Positions 13,401 to 25,054 of a stretch of 64,000 bases of DNA are shown piece after piece; position 1 is the stretch's first letter, and every line of letters starts with the position of its first letter. A model generated the notes under the pieces. The model saw nothing but the letters and a program-made list of their open reading frames with translations. It was not told where the DNA came from and did not search any database. The stretch lies in the NCBI RefSeq assembly GCF_023343835.1, contig NC_064437.1, positions 51,162,972-51,226,971 on the forward strand, read 5' to 3'. A program made the translations under genes and the position numbers. This DNA is from Lagopus muta. Taxonomy: Eukaryota > Chordata > Aves > Galliformes > Phasianidae.

Positions 13401-15832
13401 GCTGGCAGAGGCAGGAGGGAAGCTCTTCTTACAGCATTTTGAATCACAGGTGCCTCCTTTTCTTCCAGGACTGACCCTCAGAAGACCTCTTCACTCCCTG
13501 CCAGGCCTTACAGGAAAGAGTGCTTGTTGCCACCTCATCGCTGCCACTGCATACAGCGAAGGCAGAACCTCTGTGCCCCTGGGGACAGCGCGGAGGGCGG
13601 AAGGCCGAGCCCAGGGAAGGAAGGAGTGGGTGGACTGAAGAAGGCACAAATATGTCTGACTTTCCTCCCACCTTCTAGTGGGGCATACTGGGGAAATTGG
13701 TTTGTTTGCCCACTGTTTACTCTTCCTGAAGCAGAAGGAGAAATTAAAGCCTGTAGCTGAAATAGTCACTGGAAAAAGCCAAGGATTATTGTGCCTTAAA
13801 GGCAATGGTGGGTAAATGCTGACAACAAGGAGCAGAGACGTGTGGCAGCTGAAGTTCTTAAAACACGTTGTGTCCTCAGCGCTGGGACATCTTGGCAGAA
13901 TATAAGCTGTCAGGATTAGAAGTGTTTTTTTCTTTTGTTTTATAAAGGAAAGGGATCATCATGCCTGTGACATAAAAAGTATTGTTTTCAATCTCCTAAG
14001 CAGCTTATTTTCCACGTACTTCCTCTACCAAAAGTCAGTCACTAAAGCTGAATGCCCATCTTACTCGCAATGTTGCAAACATTGGCTCCCATGGGAGCAA
14101 CCATACAAAAAGGAAGGATAAGCAGGATACATTTTCCGTGTCACTGGACTGACTGTCCTTATAGTTCTGGACAAAATTCAGACCTGATCTGAAGGTCTGC
14201 AATTCATTTCATTTTGGCAACCATAAGGCGTGCTTCCTAAATACACATCCATTTCTTATTTCTAAGAGAGTTGCCACACTAGGGCTGTCACATGGCTAAT
14301 TCAGTAATTAGCCAGCATTTTTTCAATTAATCTAGTAGTAAATCCTTCATCTTCCAGAGCAGGTCAGTGATTGGGCACAGGACATCAGAGTAGCACTTCT
14401 TACTCATATTGCAGTCAGCTTTTCATTACCATTTTACCAATTCTGATAAAACTAGTCAAGCTTTCTGCAAGCAGTTTGACAAAACAAAAGATGCTACAGG
14501 GGAAATGGAAACCCCCTAGCCATAGTGCTTCAGCTCCCTCAGCAGTGGAGCAGCAGTTAGAAAATTTTGAGCCACTTAGTCAATTTATTTTTGTACCATC
14601 AGAACCTGATTTACAGTCTGGAACTTATCTACTATAATACAGCCAAATGAACTTATGATCAACCTATTATAAAATGATGAAAAACAAAGGTTTTAAGGAA
14701 ATGACAACTGACTCCTCTCCATAGCAGCACAGTGCTACAAGAGACAGCTGTAATGGCACAAATGGGTGGTTTATCAGCCTTCTGCCAGCACTGACAAAAT
14801 CATGTCAAATGAGGCATTAAAGCCCTGCTTTTGGAAACTGTGATAAATACCAGCTAATCTACTGACATAATATCTATTGAGTCAAATATTTAGTTTTGCA
14901 TTAAATCTAAATCCAACATTAGAGCATTTCCTTTTGATTAAAAAGGATAAAATGTAGATGTTATTTTATGCTCCAGTTCCCATGTCTAATTAATGCTCTG
15001 CATTCAGAGCCATTTCTGACATTACAAATGTATCAGCAAACATGCCAAGGAAAGGGGGGAGGCACAAGGGAAACAAGTGCAAAATCTATATGCTTAATTC
15101 ATATTTCTCCATTTGCAGTAGCTAACATGTTATTGCAGAGACTATTTGCAGACACTTGCCCTGCCAGTGAACAGCTAACTTCCCTGATTGCTTGTATAAA
15201 CAGTTTTCTAGATGTGGAGACAGACACTGTAGGAGAGGACATTGTTAATTTAGTTTTAGTAGCATTGGGAATTAAACGTGGGACATCAATAGATTCACAG
15301 TAAACGTTGTCTAAGCAATATAAGCATTGTACAAAAGTACTAACAAGAGCTTTAATATTTATAAGAGATCATATTAAAAGGTTTGCAAGAAAGATTATTG
15401 TCCTGGGAATGAGATGTATATAATTAGAGAAAAGGTTGCTGCCAAGATGACATAAAACACTTCACTGTTTTTGTATCATATATTACTGACCTTAATGGGC
15501 ATGAGGAAATCCTGATTTTAAATTTATGTATATTTATAGGGTATTTACTACCTATTCACACCTAGAAATAGAAGGTGGTATATCCTCAAGAATCACTGAG
15601 GTATCTCCATTCCTCGTGAGTTATATTCACAGCGTTACATGTGAACTGATTGTTGTGAAGAAACAATTTGTTAATTAGTTCTGTTATCAAATACTTTTAC
15701 TGTCACACTCTTGTTGCAGTTTGACAAACTCTTCATCGTAATTACTCCCTTTCTAGAGAACATTTTAGAGAGCTTAAAGGCAAGGAGGTTGTGGCGAAAT
15801 GGGGGTCAGATAACAGCAATAGAATGAGAGAT
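1461..15832. other. Intergenic, no gene recognised
   Basis: AT-rich DNA with simple repeats: a TA run at 1,671-1,686, an AAAAT array at 10,070-10,100, and A or T runs near 3,036, 6,272, 7,066 and 8,859. Open frames of up to 117 codons occur (for example 13,285-13,638) without recognisable domains. Two plus-strand frames at 14,371-14,637 and 14,968-15,303 are noted as a low-grade finding. Confidence 0.55.
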
Positions 15833-16078
15833 TATGTCCTTACGTTGCATCAGGGGAGGTTCAGATTGGATATTAGGAAACATTTTTTCTCAGAAAGAGA
15901 GTGGCAATGCACTGAAACACACTGTCTAGGAAGGTGGTGGGATCCCTGGAGGTGTTCGAGAAAAAGGTAGATGTGGCACTGATGGCCATGGTCAGTGGGC
16001 ATGGAGAGGGGAGGGATTGATGGCTGGACTTGGTGATCTTAGGGGTCCTTTCTAACCTTAATGCTTCTATTCTATTTT
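15833..16078 (+). mobile_element. CR1 LINE 3' fragment
   Basis: About 245 bases in plus sense: GCATCAGGGGAGGTTCAGAT, TGGATATTAGGAAACATTTT, GAGTGGCAATGCACTG, GGATCCCTGGAGGTGTTC, GGACTTGGTGATCTTAGGGG, ending in a diverged ATTCTATT tail. Typical avian CR1 3' end, non-coding. Confidence 0.85.
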
Positions 16079-19000
16079 GTAAAGTCCAAGATGTGTAAAG
16101 CAGCGTGAGCTCAAATGAAATGAAATGGAACAAAACAAAGTAAGCAGCCACCTACCACCTTCATTTTGCATAATGTGTTGATTTATTGAATCAAGAAAAA
16201 GTCTCCATAGGCTGACAACCCCAGCTAACTCTGCCACAAAAATCAGTAGTAGATACATCCCAGGGCATCTGGTATATCTCAGAGTACTGGAGAATCAGCA
16301 ACTCATGCTATAAAATAACAGGAGAAAGAAATATAATACAAAACTTAACAGAGCTTAAAAACACGGACTTCAGAATTAAATATTTTTTATATTCCAGAAA
16401 ATAACACCCTGACTCTGCACCTTCTCCCCTCACCAAACTTCTCTACAAAGGATTCTTTTAAAGGCACAGCCATGTATCAAGACATACCCATCAGGTTCAG
16501 GGTAGAAAATATTTCAGAAGCTGTATGAACTCCACTGCCCATGAACACCTTGCAATATACTCACAGACAGCAGAGGCAGCCCCTGCCACTCATGGGTCCT
16601 TTGGGGAGGGCGGCTGCACACACAAGTGATATTCGGATACGACTCACTCTTTTGGTGAGTAGTTGCTTTTATTCTGTTTCCTCAGTATCTTATCTCAAAA
16701 CCACAAAGAGTTTAAGCAGAATCATAGTTTAGAAAAGCTCCGCATATGCTTGGCCCTGGGCACTTTCCTGAGCTGGCTGTTCACAGAGCTTCCCTGTTCA
16801 AGGCAAACAAACAGAAAAGCATATCCCAAATAATTTTGTAGTCTAAGAAACCTAAATCAACTCTATGTTACTGATACACCCTTCACATTTTCTTTCATGC
16901 CATAGCTTTGTGCTATGTGTTTAAAATAACTGGCGGCACATACCATGATACGCAGGAAGATTCCCTGTGAATTGTGTAGGTCTTCTAGTTTATCCTGGGG
17001 CTTTGTGCAGAACACAGTTGCCAATTTGTATAATTGCAGAACACAGCACTGGTGGTTTCTTCTGCCTCACACTTTGCGATTCAACTGGGTATCTAAAAAA
17101 ATAAGTAACAGGCATACAGGTGTCTCAGGGCTACTGAGACATGGGAACTTGGAGTTATTCTAGACAGCTCTTGGAAGATACCAATTCCATTTCCTAAGAA
17201 GTCTGAAGGCTTGTAAGGTCGGGGTACTGGCACCTCTCCTCATCAATGCGGTGTTCTTTTGTTAATTCTTAATTCTTCATAAAATAACAGTCATTTCTGA
17301 CTACAGATAGACTGTAAGTGACACACAAATTGGCACAGAACCAAAACTATATGGCAGTGGGAATATTCAAAACACTTGAGAAGTCCAAGTCTCACTGTAC
17401 TTGTTCTAAAGCAGTTATCAGCTTCTAACATCTATCATTGTCCTTTTGTGGTGAGAAGAGAGAAAAAGGGAAGAAGAAACAATTCCTGCTAAATCTCTCA
17501 TTCTGGGACTGATTCATAACCGTTTGTTACGTCTTCACACTGAGAAAAAAGCACATTGAGCTCATTGAGAGAGTTCATCAGGTTGATGTGATTGGAGCCG
17601 TGTTGCTGGCAAGAATGATGGGAGGAAGGCAGTTGTCTTTCTATGAACTCACCTAAACATAAAACAAACAAACCAGATCAAAACACGAAGAAGCAGAGCT
17701 CTTACCAAGTGGCCTTTGGAAAGCAGATCTCACATTCCTGTATGGTTTACCTCCTTGTTTTATGGTTTATCATCCCTGTGTGGTTTACCTCCTTTGTGGC
17801 AGTCATCCTGCAAAGTGAAAACCCATTAACCTAGAAGAGTTTGTTCATGTGATGCTTGGAAACATGTAAAATGGCACAATTTATGAGAATGTATATTTCA
17901 GTGCTGCACACACAAGTTATGAGAACGTATCAGTGCTGCACACACTGTTGCACAAGGAGTCTGGAAGTTGGTACACAAATCCTCATGTGCAGCTCCCAAA
18001 CTAATGGTGCCTGGCACAGGACAAGCAGTCTTTGCTGCACAAAGGTCTCCAGATCACCCCTACCTGGTGTCCCTTCCCACCGCAGGGATGTCAACTTACG
18101 TCTTAGTTTACGTTTATCCTTATAACAGTCTCTGTTTTCCGCCCAGTACCAAGCTTTTGATAAGTATATTTAAACAGTATTAATGTCAAGAAATAGAGGT
18201 TTTTCTTCCATCTTCCACTTTGTTGATAAGGTTTGGATATTTAGAAGTTTACAGTTCATTTAAGCAAGCACAAAAGCACATTTCAGGTCCTTCCCTGTCT
18301 TCACCTGGTTGATGTTAGTCATTCGAGAGCTCTCACATGGGGAAAGCTTGTTCAGATGCTAAAAATATCACATGTTTACACTTGTAAATCACCATTAGCA
18401 AATGATTTTCCTAATGCTTCAGACAATATAATAGCAAAGTGCAGCTGCTTCAGCCAGAATGGTATTTTAGTGATTCTTAAGGACTTAATGAGATCAGGTA
18501 ATTGACTAGTGAAGCTAAAAATTTTACCTTCAATTAAACAATCAACAGCTCTGTACATCAACATAATCATCTTCTCCCCTCCACCTCCCCGTTATCAAAT
18601 CAATATGTGGGCAGCAGTTGTCTAAGAAACCACTTCCTCTGTGCTTCTAAACCAGTGTTCAGGACCCATTTTAAAGCGTTTATTCAATTAGTCTGGTGTA
18701 ATTTGCAAATAATGGAAAGTATGTAGTAATGCAGATTCCATAAGCAACTAAGGAAGAATAAGGCCTTAATTCATTTGTTGTTTAACTACATTATTTACCC
18801 TACATTTGTTCTGGTGCTACCAACAAATAACTTAATACTCTACATTTTAAAGTATCAGGATCTATGCTTGAGTTGTCAGTGCCAGATATATTGATTATAC
18901 AGAGAGAGAAAATAAGGTTGTACAGGTTATGTTGGTGAATCAAGTGATTCACAGTTTAGGAGAAAACCATAAACAAAAGTATTATATTTTAAAAAATCTG

Positions 19001-19814
19001 CATGGGAATATAAAATAATTTCATCAAGAAACTACTTCTAAGGGCCATGTTACAATAAAGAAATCTCATTTTCGAGCACTTCATTGTGAATTACTATAAA
19101 CTGCTGTTCCTAATCACAACTGTGAGTGCAAAGTATTTGTTTCTTGAAGCACAGGGCACTTCTTCTGTCTTACAAAGGATTCTGCAACTAAGCACACTTG
19201 GACTGCCACGCATCACAGTTGGAGGAGGGCTGGTACCGTTTTTGACCAGGATTTTCAAAAGTGCCTAGTGATGTGATCTGGGTCCATCCCCAGGTTCCCA
19301 AGCAGAGCTGTAAATATGGGGAATAGTTTTCAGGAGCCCTGGGAAATGCAGCCTGCTTGAGCACCACCAGCTCTGCTGCTCTGTTGGATTATTTCAAGCT
19401 GCTCTCCTGGGGGTGGGATGCTTCTAATGGTTTGTGTGGGGTGGGTGTCACAGCACCAAGGAGGCCACATTGCACCAAGCACTGTGTTGGTGACAAAGAC
19501 ATGCTGGGTCAGCACCCAGGGCCAGAGCCAGAGCTAATGCTATGGGACAGACCCCATCTGCCTCTTGAGCAGCACTTTTATTCCCAGTCCAGCACTGCTC
19601 CTCCCTACATTTGACTGGCATCGACATGCACACAGCCAAGATGAATTCAATATCTAATTTGACAAGAAGCCCAGGACCAACCAACCATACTACCAAAATT
19701 GGCAAACATTTCTTCAGTGTGCCAGCAGAGCTGCCTGGGCACCACGTTCCAGATACCCACTGAACAAAACAAACCAAGTTAGTGCAAAACTCTTCTTCAA
19801 AGACCATTATATTA
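16079..19814. other. Intergenic, no gene recognised
   Basis: AT-rich. The only structure seen is a pair of local duplications at 17,733-17,945 (listed separately). Confidence 0.55.
17733..17945. repeat. Two adjacent local tandem duplications
   Basis: TCCTGTATGGTTTACCTCC near 17,736 recurs as CCCTGTGTGGTTTACCTCC near 17,774 (about 39-base period). GAGAATGTA-TCAGTGCTGCACACAC at about 17,885 recurs as GAGAACGTATCAGTGCTGCACACAC at about 17,921. Both are slightly diverged. Confidence 0.6.
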
Positions 19815-20195
19815 TAGACTCATAGAATCATTAATGTTGGAAAGACCACTAAGATCACCTAATCCAACCACAAACCCATGTCTGTGACTGCTCCAGACCA
19901 TGTCACTCAGTGCCCCTTCTACCCTTTTCTTGAAACACCTCCTGAGACAGTGTCTCCACCATCTCCCTGGGCAGCCTGTGCCAGTGCATCACCACTCTTT
20001 CCGAGAAGAAATATTTCCTAATATCCAATCTGAACCTCTCCTGGTTCAATGTAAGGCCATTACTTCCCGTCCCATCTCTGCTACCTGGGAGAAGATGTGG
20101 ATGCCCATCTTACTACAACCTACATTCAGGGAGCTGTAGAGAGTGATAAAGCCTCCCTTCAACTTCCTCTTCTCTAGACTGAACAATCTCAGTGT
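19815..20195 (-). mobile_element. CR1 LINE 3' fragment (antisense)
   Basis: About 380 bases, the longest CR1 in the HHEX 3' flank. It starts ACTCATAGAATCATTAATGT, TGGAAAGACCACTAAGATCA and continues through CACCATCTCCCTGGGCAGCC and TCCTAATATCCAATCTGAAC to TAGACTGAACAATCTCAG. It is in the same orientation as HHEX and KIF11. Confidence 0.9.
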
Positions 20196-22249
20196 GTCAG
20201 AAGTGGGATCCTGGGATTGTTTTGTACTATATTGTACTAGCCTGGGCAACGTTTGTTCCAAATGGGTGTAGAAAGGGCTCCCTGGCAGAACTGAAGGTTT
20301 GGTGACAGGACCAAGAGCGTGGGTCCCTACAGAGGCACCTCTGTAACTACCCAGCTTTGTGCATAATGTGTTCTGCTGCACCACAGGTGTGGGCAGGATC
20401 AGTTGCTCTGACCAACCCCATGTGCAGATGAGTAGTTCTTTGGGCCGGGTAGGAGGGTTCCTTCTCATACAGAAAGGGAAGTGGAAGAAGTGATGTATGT
20501 AAAAGTTACCTCTTCCCCTTTTAACCTGTGATCTTTACCCTAGTATCTGCAGTAAGTCATTGAGATAAACTACATGGTAGTGAGCAGCCCTGACTCATTG
20601 TACAACTGCCATCACTTCATGTGGGTGTACTCCAGGACAAACACCTTCTTTCAGTATGTCTAGACTAGAATAGAAGTTGTGTTTTTAAGACATAAACTAA
20701 GGTGGCTTGACTACCACATTGTGAAACCTTGTATAGACAGGACAAATCAAATGCTTAAAGATGTTAAAAAGTGTTTGCTAAATAATTCTGAAAGCACAAC
20801 TTTTATAATTGTCTAGACAATGCCAGAATGTTTTCTAGAGTGACATACTGAGACCATGGAAAGCCTCACTGCTGCAGCCAAGGAGCGTGGAGTACAGGCA
20901 GATATCAGTAAGGAGTTTCTCCACATAGGTTTTCAAAGCAACGACAACAATTGACAAGTGGGGGAACACTCTGAGGCCTCATCTCGGTGATAGGAGCAAA
21001 AGATCCTATTTCAATACATTCAGTTTACTCAGAACCTCTCTTTTCAAAAGCAAAACTTAGAAAAAGTCCACTAAGATTGTGTTCTGCTCAGCTGTAGCAG
21101 GTCTGGAGTCCCAGCAGGCAATAGCAGCCTGCTAATACAACATTATGGACATTGAAATCTATGTGTTGTTGGATGAGATTCTTAGTCCTCAAATAAGCTT
21201 GATTGAATTACTTCTGGAAATGGTCCTTTGTCTAAGGCTGATAAGATTCCAGCTCATTTTCCATGCCCATTCAATCCTTGCCCCTGTGCATTTGCCAAAG
21301 CTGTACCAACAAAAGCAAAGTTTGATGCTTCTTTACCATCAGTGCTTCCAGCTGGGTGCGAGAACCCACTCATTTCTTACAGGCCACTGGCCATCCATTG
21401 GCTTTGCCTCTGCCTTGATTTTTGATAAAATTTACTCAGAAAAAACCTTCAACCTAAGCTACTCCTTTAAACATCTATTTTAAAGTGTGTGGCCAACATG
21501 TGTGTACACATTCTTGTTGTGATAATTGTCATCTCCTACCAAGTCAGCAGATAAACTCTTAGTCATTTATGTACATCCTTGTTCTGTTGTGCTTCTAGAA
21601 AGCTGAATGGCGAGTGAACAAGTTAGAGGAACAGTTACCAGAACTGTCCTGGCATCTTTGACATCTTAAACAGCAGCTCGGGAAAATGAATAAATACACA
21701 GATAGATAAGACAAAGGAGCAAGGGGGAAAGTCTTTATGCAACTGAAGAAGCACAAGTCCAGCCTCTCCGATTGCTTAATGACAGGACCTGTTAGTATAG
21801 AAAAGAAAAAAAATCTATTAGTTCTATTTACCATTAAGGCTTTATGGCGTGGTTGTGTGTTGGTCAGATAGCAAAAAAAATACTTTGTGATGAGTCCCAT
21901 TAGAAATAACGTCTTTGTGACATGGATTGGTACCTGATAATTAGGGGAAAAAAGAAAATTAACACAGCAAATGAAGTGCCTACTGAACAGCAATTCTTGT
22001 GTGTAACTCCAAAATGACAGTCCAGGCTTGGCTTGCTTGTTCTCAGCGGTCATTTGCCAATAGCTCTGGAACAATGGAGACACTTAAGTTACCACGAGGA
22101 GTCTTTTTAATAATTGTGTCGAGTTCTTTTGTCCTTCAGGTGCACTATCTGAAATATTTCAGAAACATAGATTGATTTGCTGATGTAAATACAGGCCTGG
22201 AGCCAACAAAACCCATGAGTCGGGATAAGGCTGAGGCTCTGCAGTCAGC
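20196..22249. other. Intergenic, no gene recognised
   Basis: AT-rich up to the CpG-island edge near 22,250. Chance frames of 112 codons (21,145-21,483, plus) and 162 codons (21,595-22,083, minus) show no recognisable domain. Confidence 0.55.
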
Positions 22250-22548
22250 ACAGGCTCTGCAGTGAGCACCCGCTGTCACCAGCAGTCCTGGGCTTTCTGT
22301 CTCGTGGAGCTCAAAGGGAGAGTGCTTGAGGCTCTCTGGGGGACCACGACCGGGTGTCCCACTCGTGTCCCGGATCCGGAGCTTTGGAATCGGGCACTGG
22401 AGATTTGGAGCTGGGTCCCACCCGCAGCACCCGCAGCTCCGCGGCCCCAAATTCCGGGAGTCCCCGCGTGTGCCCGTCCCGAGCAGCCGAGGCCCCGCAC
22501 CTGGGAGCCGCTGTTTAAGGAGTCAAAGTACATTGGCAGCCGGGTCGA

Positions 22549-22760
22549 TAGCCTATTAGGCTAGAAAGAGTTCTGCATATCAAAGGCCGACGAACCCAAT
22601 GACTAAAAATATAAGTACCTGACCCGGAGGATTAATCACACACTGTCAAGCTGAAATCGGTGCAATTCTTCCAATCATTAACGTTTTGCTTACAAAAATG
22701 TGCTTTTCTGTTTGTTTTTCTGCTAAATGATAACCATTTTCAAGTTGAATCTGCTGATAA
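22549..22760. promoter_or_regulatory. AT-rich motif cluster 3' of HHEX (candidate endoderm-type enhancer)
   Basis: Nested in the GC-rich 3' flank are a perfect inverted repeat TAGCCTATTAGGCTA (22,549-22,563), a TCF/LEF-type ATCAAAGG (22,579-22,586), an OTX/GSC-type GGATTA (22,629-22,634), a forkhead-like TGTTTGT (22,709-22,715) and two TGATAA GATA sites (22,728-22,733 and 22,755-22,760). The combination suits an endodermal element. Functional role is inferred. Confidence 0.4.
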
Positions 22761-22764
22761 AAGA

Positions 22765-23814
22765 GTCGAAAACAAGACGGGAGTTGTGCTGGAAAGGTCG
22801 TACGTGCTAGTTCGGCATGAAATAGCCAACAGGCAAACAAATAGGAAAAAGCGGTGTGGCACGGAAGGGGCTCGAAGCTTTTGCCGCACGCTGTAAAGTG
22901 CCTCGGCAGATTTTCTCCCGCCGAGGACGCGATCGCCGGGATGCGGGCAGCTCCTCGCGGGGCCGGGATGCTGGGAGCGGGCTCCAGCGTCAGCCGCAGC
23001 TCTGACCGCTGCCCACCCTCAGTGCGAGCTCCGCGGGGACCTGTGGCGTTGGCACAGCCCCACCACCTGCCCGACACCCCGCAAATCCACAGTCCTGCTG
23101 GGCTCCGGGTGCGATGCGAACCTTTCGGGGTGGGGGATCCCATATCGCCTCGGTTGGAAATGGGGCTCCCGCAGCCCGCCGCGGCTCGGTGCCACGCGTG
23201 CTCCCGTCCCCGCGGGATGGCACGGCCGGTGCCGCGCGACCCCGGAGAAGGAAGGAGAACGGCCGGGCTGCCCTGCTGGCACCGCTTCGTGCTCGGTGTG
23301 ACTCCAGTGGAGACCCGGCCCGAGGGGAATGGGGCTGTGGGAATGCTTTTCACTGCCCACGGCGATTCTCCCACACGTTTCACGGCGGAGAACACCTGCC
23401 GGAGCTCAACAGCGGCAGAGACGCCTCCCGCTCTGCGCGGTGTTTGCTCGGCTGTTACCAGCCCGGCTGCTTTAAGGAGGCACGGACCCACTCTGACGCG
23501 ACGCACCGGCTCCTCGAGCCGAGGGGAGACCCCGCGAGGTCTCCCCCTCCCCCCCTTCCCCCGCCGCGTTTCGGAGAAAGGCCGATGGATCACCGCTGTT
23601 GACTCAGGCGGGTCAGCGGCTGCCCGGCTCCGGTCGATGCCCCGTGGACCCGCTCCTCCTCCCACCCTCTCTCCCCGCGTTCCTCCGGACTCGCACGAAG
23701 CCGACACGCGGTAGAGAACCCAGGCGATACATTGGGACGCGAGGCCGCTGGTAACGGCTGCCGGAGGGCAAAGCCCGGCTGCGGGCACCTGTGGGCTGTG
23801 CCAGGAACTGGGCA
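22765..23814. other. GC-rich 3' flank of HHEX, no gene recognised
   Basis: CpG-dense DNA between the motif cluster and the HHEX polyadenylation signal. Long open frames run in several registers on both strands, but none resembles a known protein. They are explained by the scarcity of stop codons in GC-rich sequence. A non-coding or antisense transcript starting here is possible. Confidence 0.6.
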
Positions 23815-24832
23815 GCGGTCGTGCAGAGTTTCGTTTTATTTCAAACAAATCCATCGAAAATTAAATACCAGTTTTTGCTTCTTCTTCTTCTTTTTTTTTT
23901 TTTTCTTAACATTGAACCAATATGTACAAAATATGAACATGAGGTATAAAACCGCAAAGACTTTTAAGGCAAACTGCTATGTACAGAAGCAGAGGGGGAC
24001 ACACCGGGCATGGTTGCTCACTGCCACGCTGCACCCTGCAGTGCCCTATCAGCCCCCTCATTTCCTTCTGAAATGGGAAATCTGGGGAAGATTTGTCAAG
24101 GAAAAAAACAAACTGGGTTGGTTTGATGCATTGCTTTTGAGTTGTGGGTTTTTTGTTTTTTGTTTTGTTTTGTTTTGTTTCCTGCAAATGGAACCACGCA
24201 GATTGTGGAGCAAAGTCGTCCAAAATACGATGAGAGACATTTCATTCCATCAAGAGCAAAACTGAACACGGCCACAGCCTTTGTCCAGTCCGGGGGGAAT
24301 CCCTCGGGGGGGGGGGGGGGGGGGAGGGCGGCAGCAGGTCCTGTGTGGGGTAAGGCACTGTCGGGATGCTCCAATCCCTCTATATGGCACAGAATACATT
24401 TCTCTGCCTGCAAAGGGCACTTAAAGTAATCCATTTAAAGCACATTCGTTTGCACACACAAAGGCACAGTCCTGCCCTCTGTGCTCCCCCACCACATGAG
24501 CTGGGGGGGTGGGGGGGGAGGTGTTTTCCAGCAGCCAGAGGTGGGCACAGCGCTGTGTCCCAGTCAGAGCACCAATCAATGTACATAGATCTTACACGGT
24601 AAATACAAACCACCGATCAGTCCCTATAATCAAATCAGAGATCTGCCAAAAACCGGATCTTTTGTAGAACATACACCTTTTCTTTCTCAGATCATTACAG
24701 AACGAGTCCGTTTGTGCTTCTTTGTCTTTCAGCGGAATGGTGAAAGTCCTCTCCCATCATAAAATCCTCAGTCCCACAGTCCCGCAGTCCCGGGAGAGCA
24801 CAAGCCGAGCTCGGCTCCGTGCCTGCGGGACA
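23815..24832 (-). other. HHEX: Probable HHEX 3' UTR with polyadenylation signal
   Basis: About 1 kb after the stop. The only canonical minus-strand AATAAA I see is at 23,835-23,840. Upstream of it lie an A-rich tract in the RNA (23,881-23,904), two UGUACAUA elements (23,921-23,928 and 23,978-23,985), a CAAAA-type repeat (24,148-24,180 region) and a C-homopolymer in the RNA (G18 at 24,308-24,325 on the plus strand). The 3' end is inferred. Confidence 0.65.
23921..23985 (-). promoter_or_regulatory. HHEX: Paired Pumilio-type elements in HHEX 3' UTR
   Basis: Two exact UGUACAUA octamers in the sense of the HHEX RNA, at 23,928-23,921 and 23,985-23,978, 57 bases apart. They fit the UGUANAUA Pumilio response element. 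Function is inferred. Confidence 0.5.
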
Positions 24833-25054
24833 TCAGCGTGTGGCACTGTAGAAGCCTTTGTCGCCCTCGATGTCCACCTCCTGGTCGGAGTCGTCAGAGA
24901 CATCGGACTCGGGGTCCTCCTGTGAGGCAGCCGAGGGGCTGTCCTGCGGCTCGGCCTCGCCCCCTCCAGCGGGGCTGGGGCTGCCCTCTGGTCGTGGGTC
25001 ACCGTGATCGCTGGTGCCTTCCGCCTCCTCCTTTTTGGTGGCCTGGGGGTTCTC
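24833..25054 (-). CDS. HHEX: HHEX exon 4 (acidic C-terminus) and stop
   Basis: Encodes residues 205-277 and the TGA stop at 24,833-24,835. A Glu/Pro/Ser-rich spacer precedes SDDSDQEVDIEGDKGFY, equivalent to human SEDSDQEVDIEGDKSYF. Confidence 0.97.
   Translation of the reverse strand, partial: ENPQATKKEEAEGTSDHGDPRPEGSPSPAGGGEAEPQDSPSAASQEDPESDVSDDSDQEVDIEGDKGFYSATR

Noticed and set aside
13285-13805. Overlapping frames of 75-117 codons on both strands
   Set aside because: Locally higher GC explains them. The translations conflict and resemble no protein family.
21595-22083. 162-codon minus-strand open frame
   Set aside because: Phe/Ser/Leu-rich translation of AT-rich DNA without domain, splice context or similarity that I recognise.
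22646-23854. 402-codon minus-strand open frame and its 286-codon plus-strand partner (22,854-23,714)
   Set aside because: Overlapping long frames in several registers of GC-rich DNA with few stops. The translations are Arg/Pro/Gly/Ala-rich with no recognised domain.
24148-24183. GTTTT repeat as a functional element
   Set aside because: Simple low-complexity repeat in the HHEX 3' UTR with no further support.
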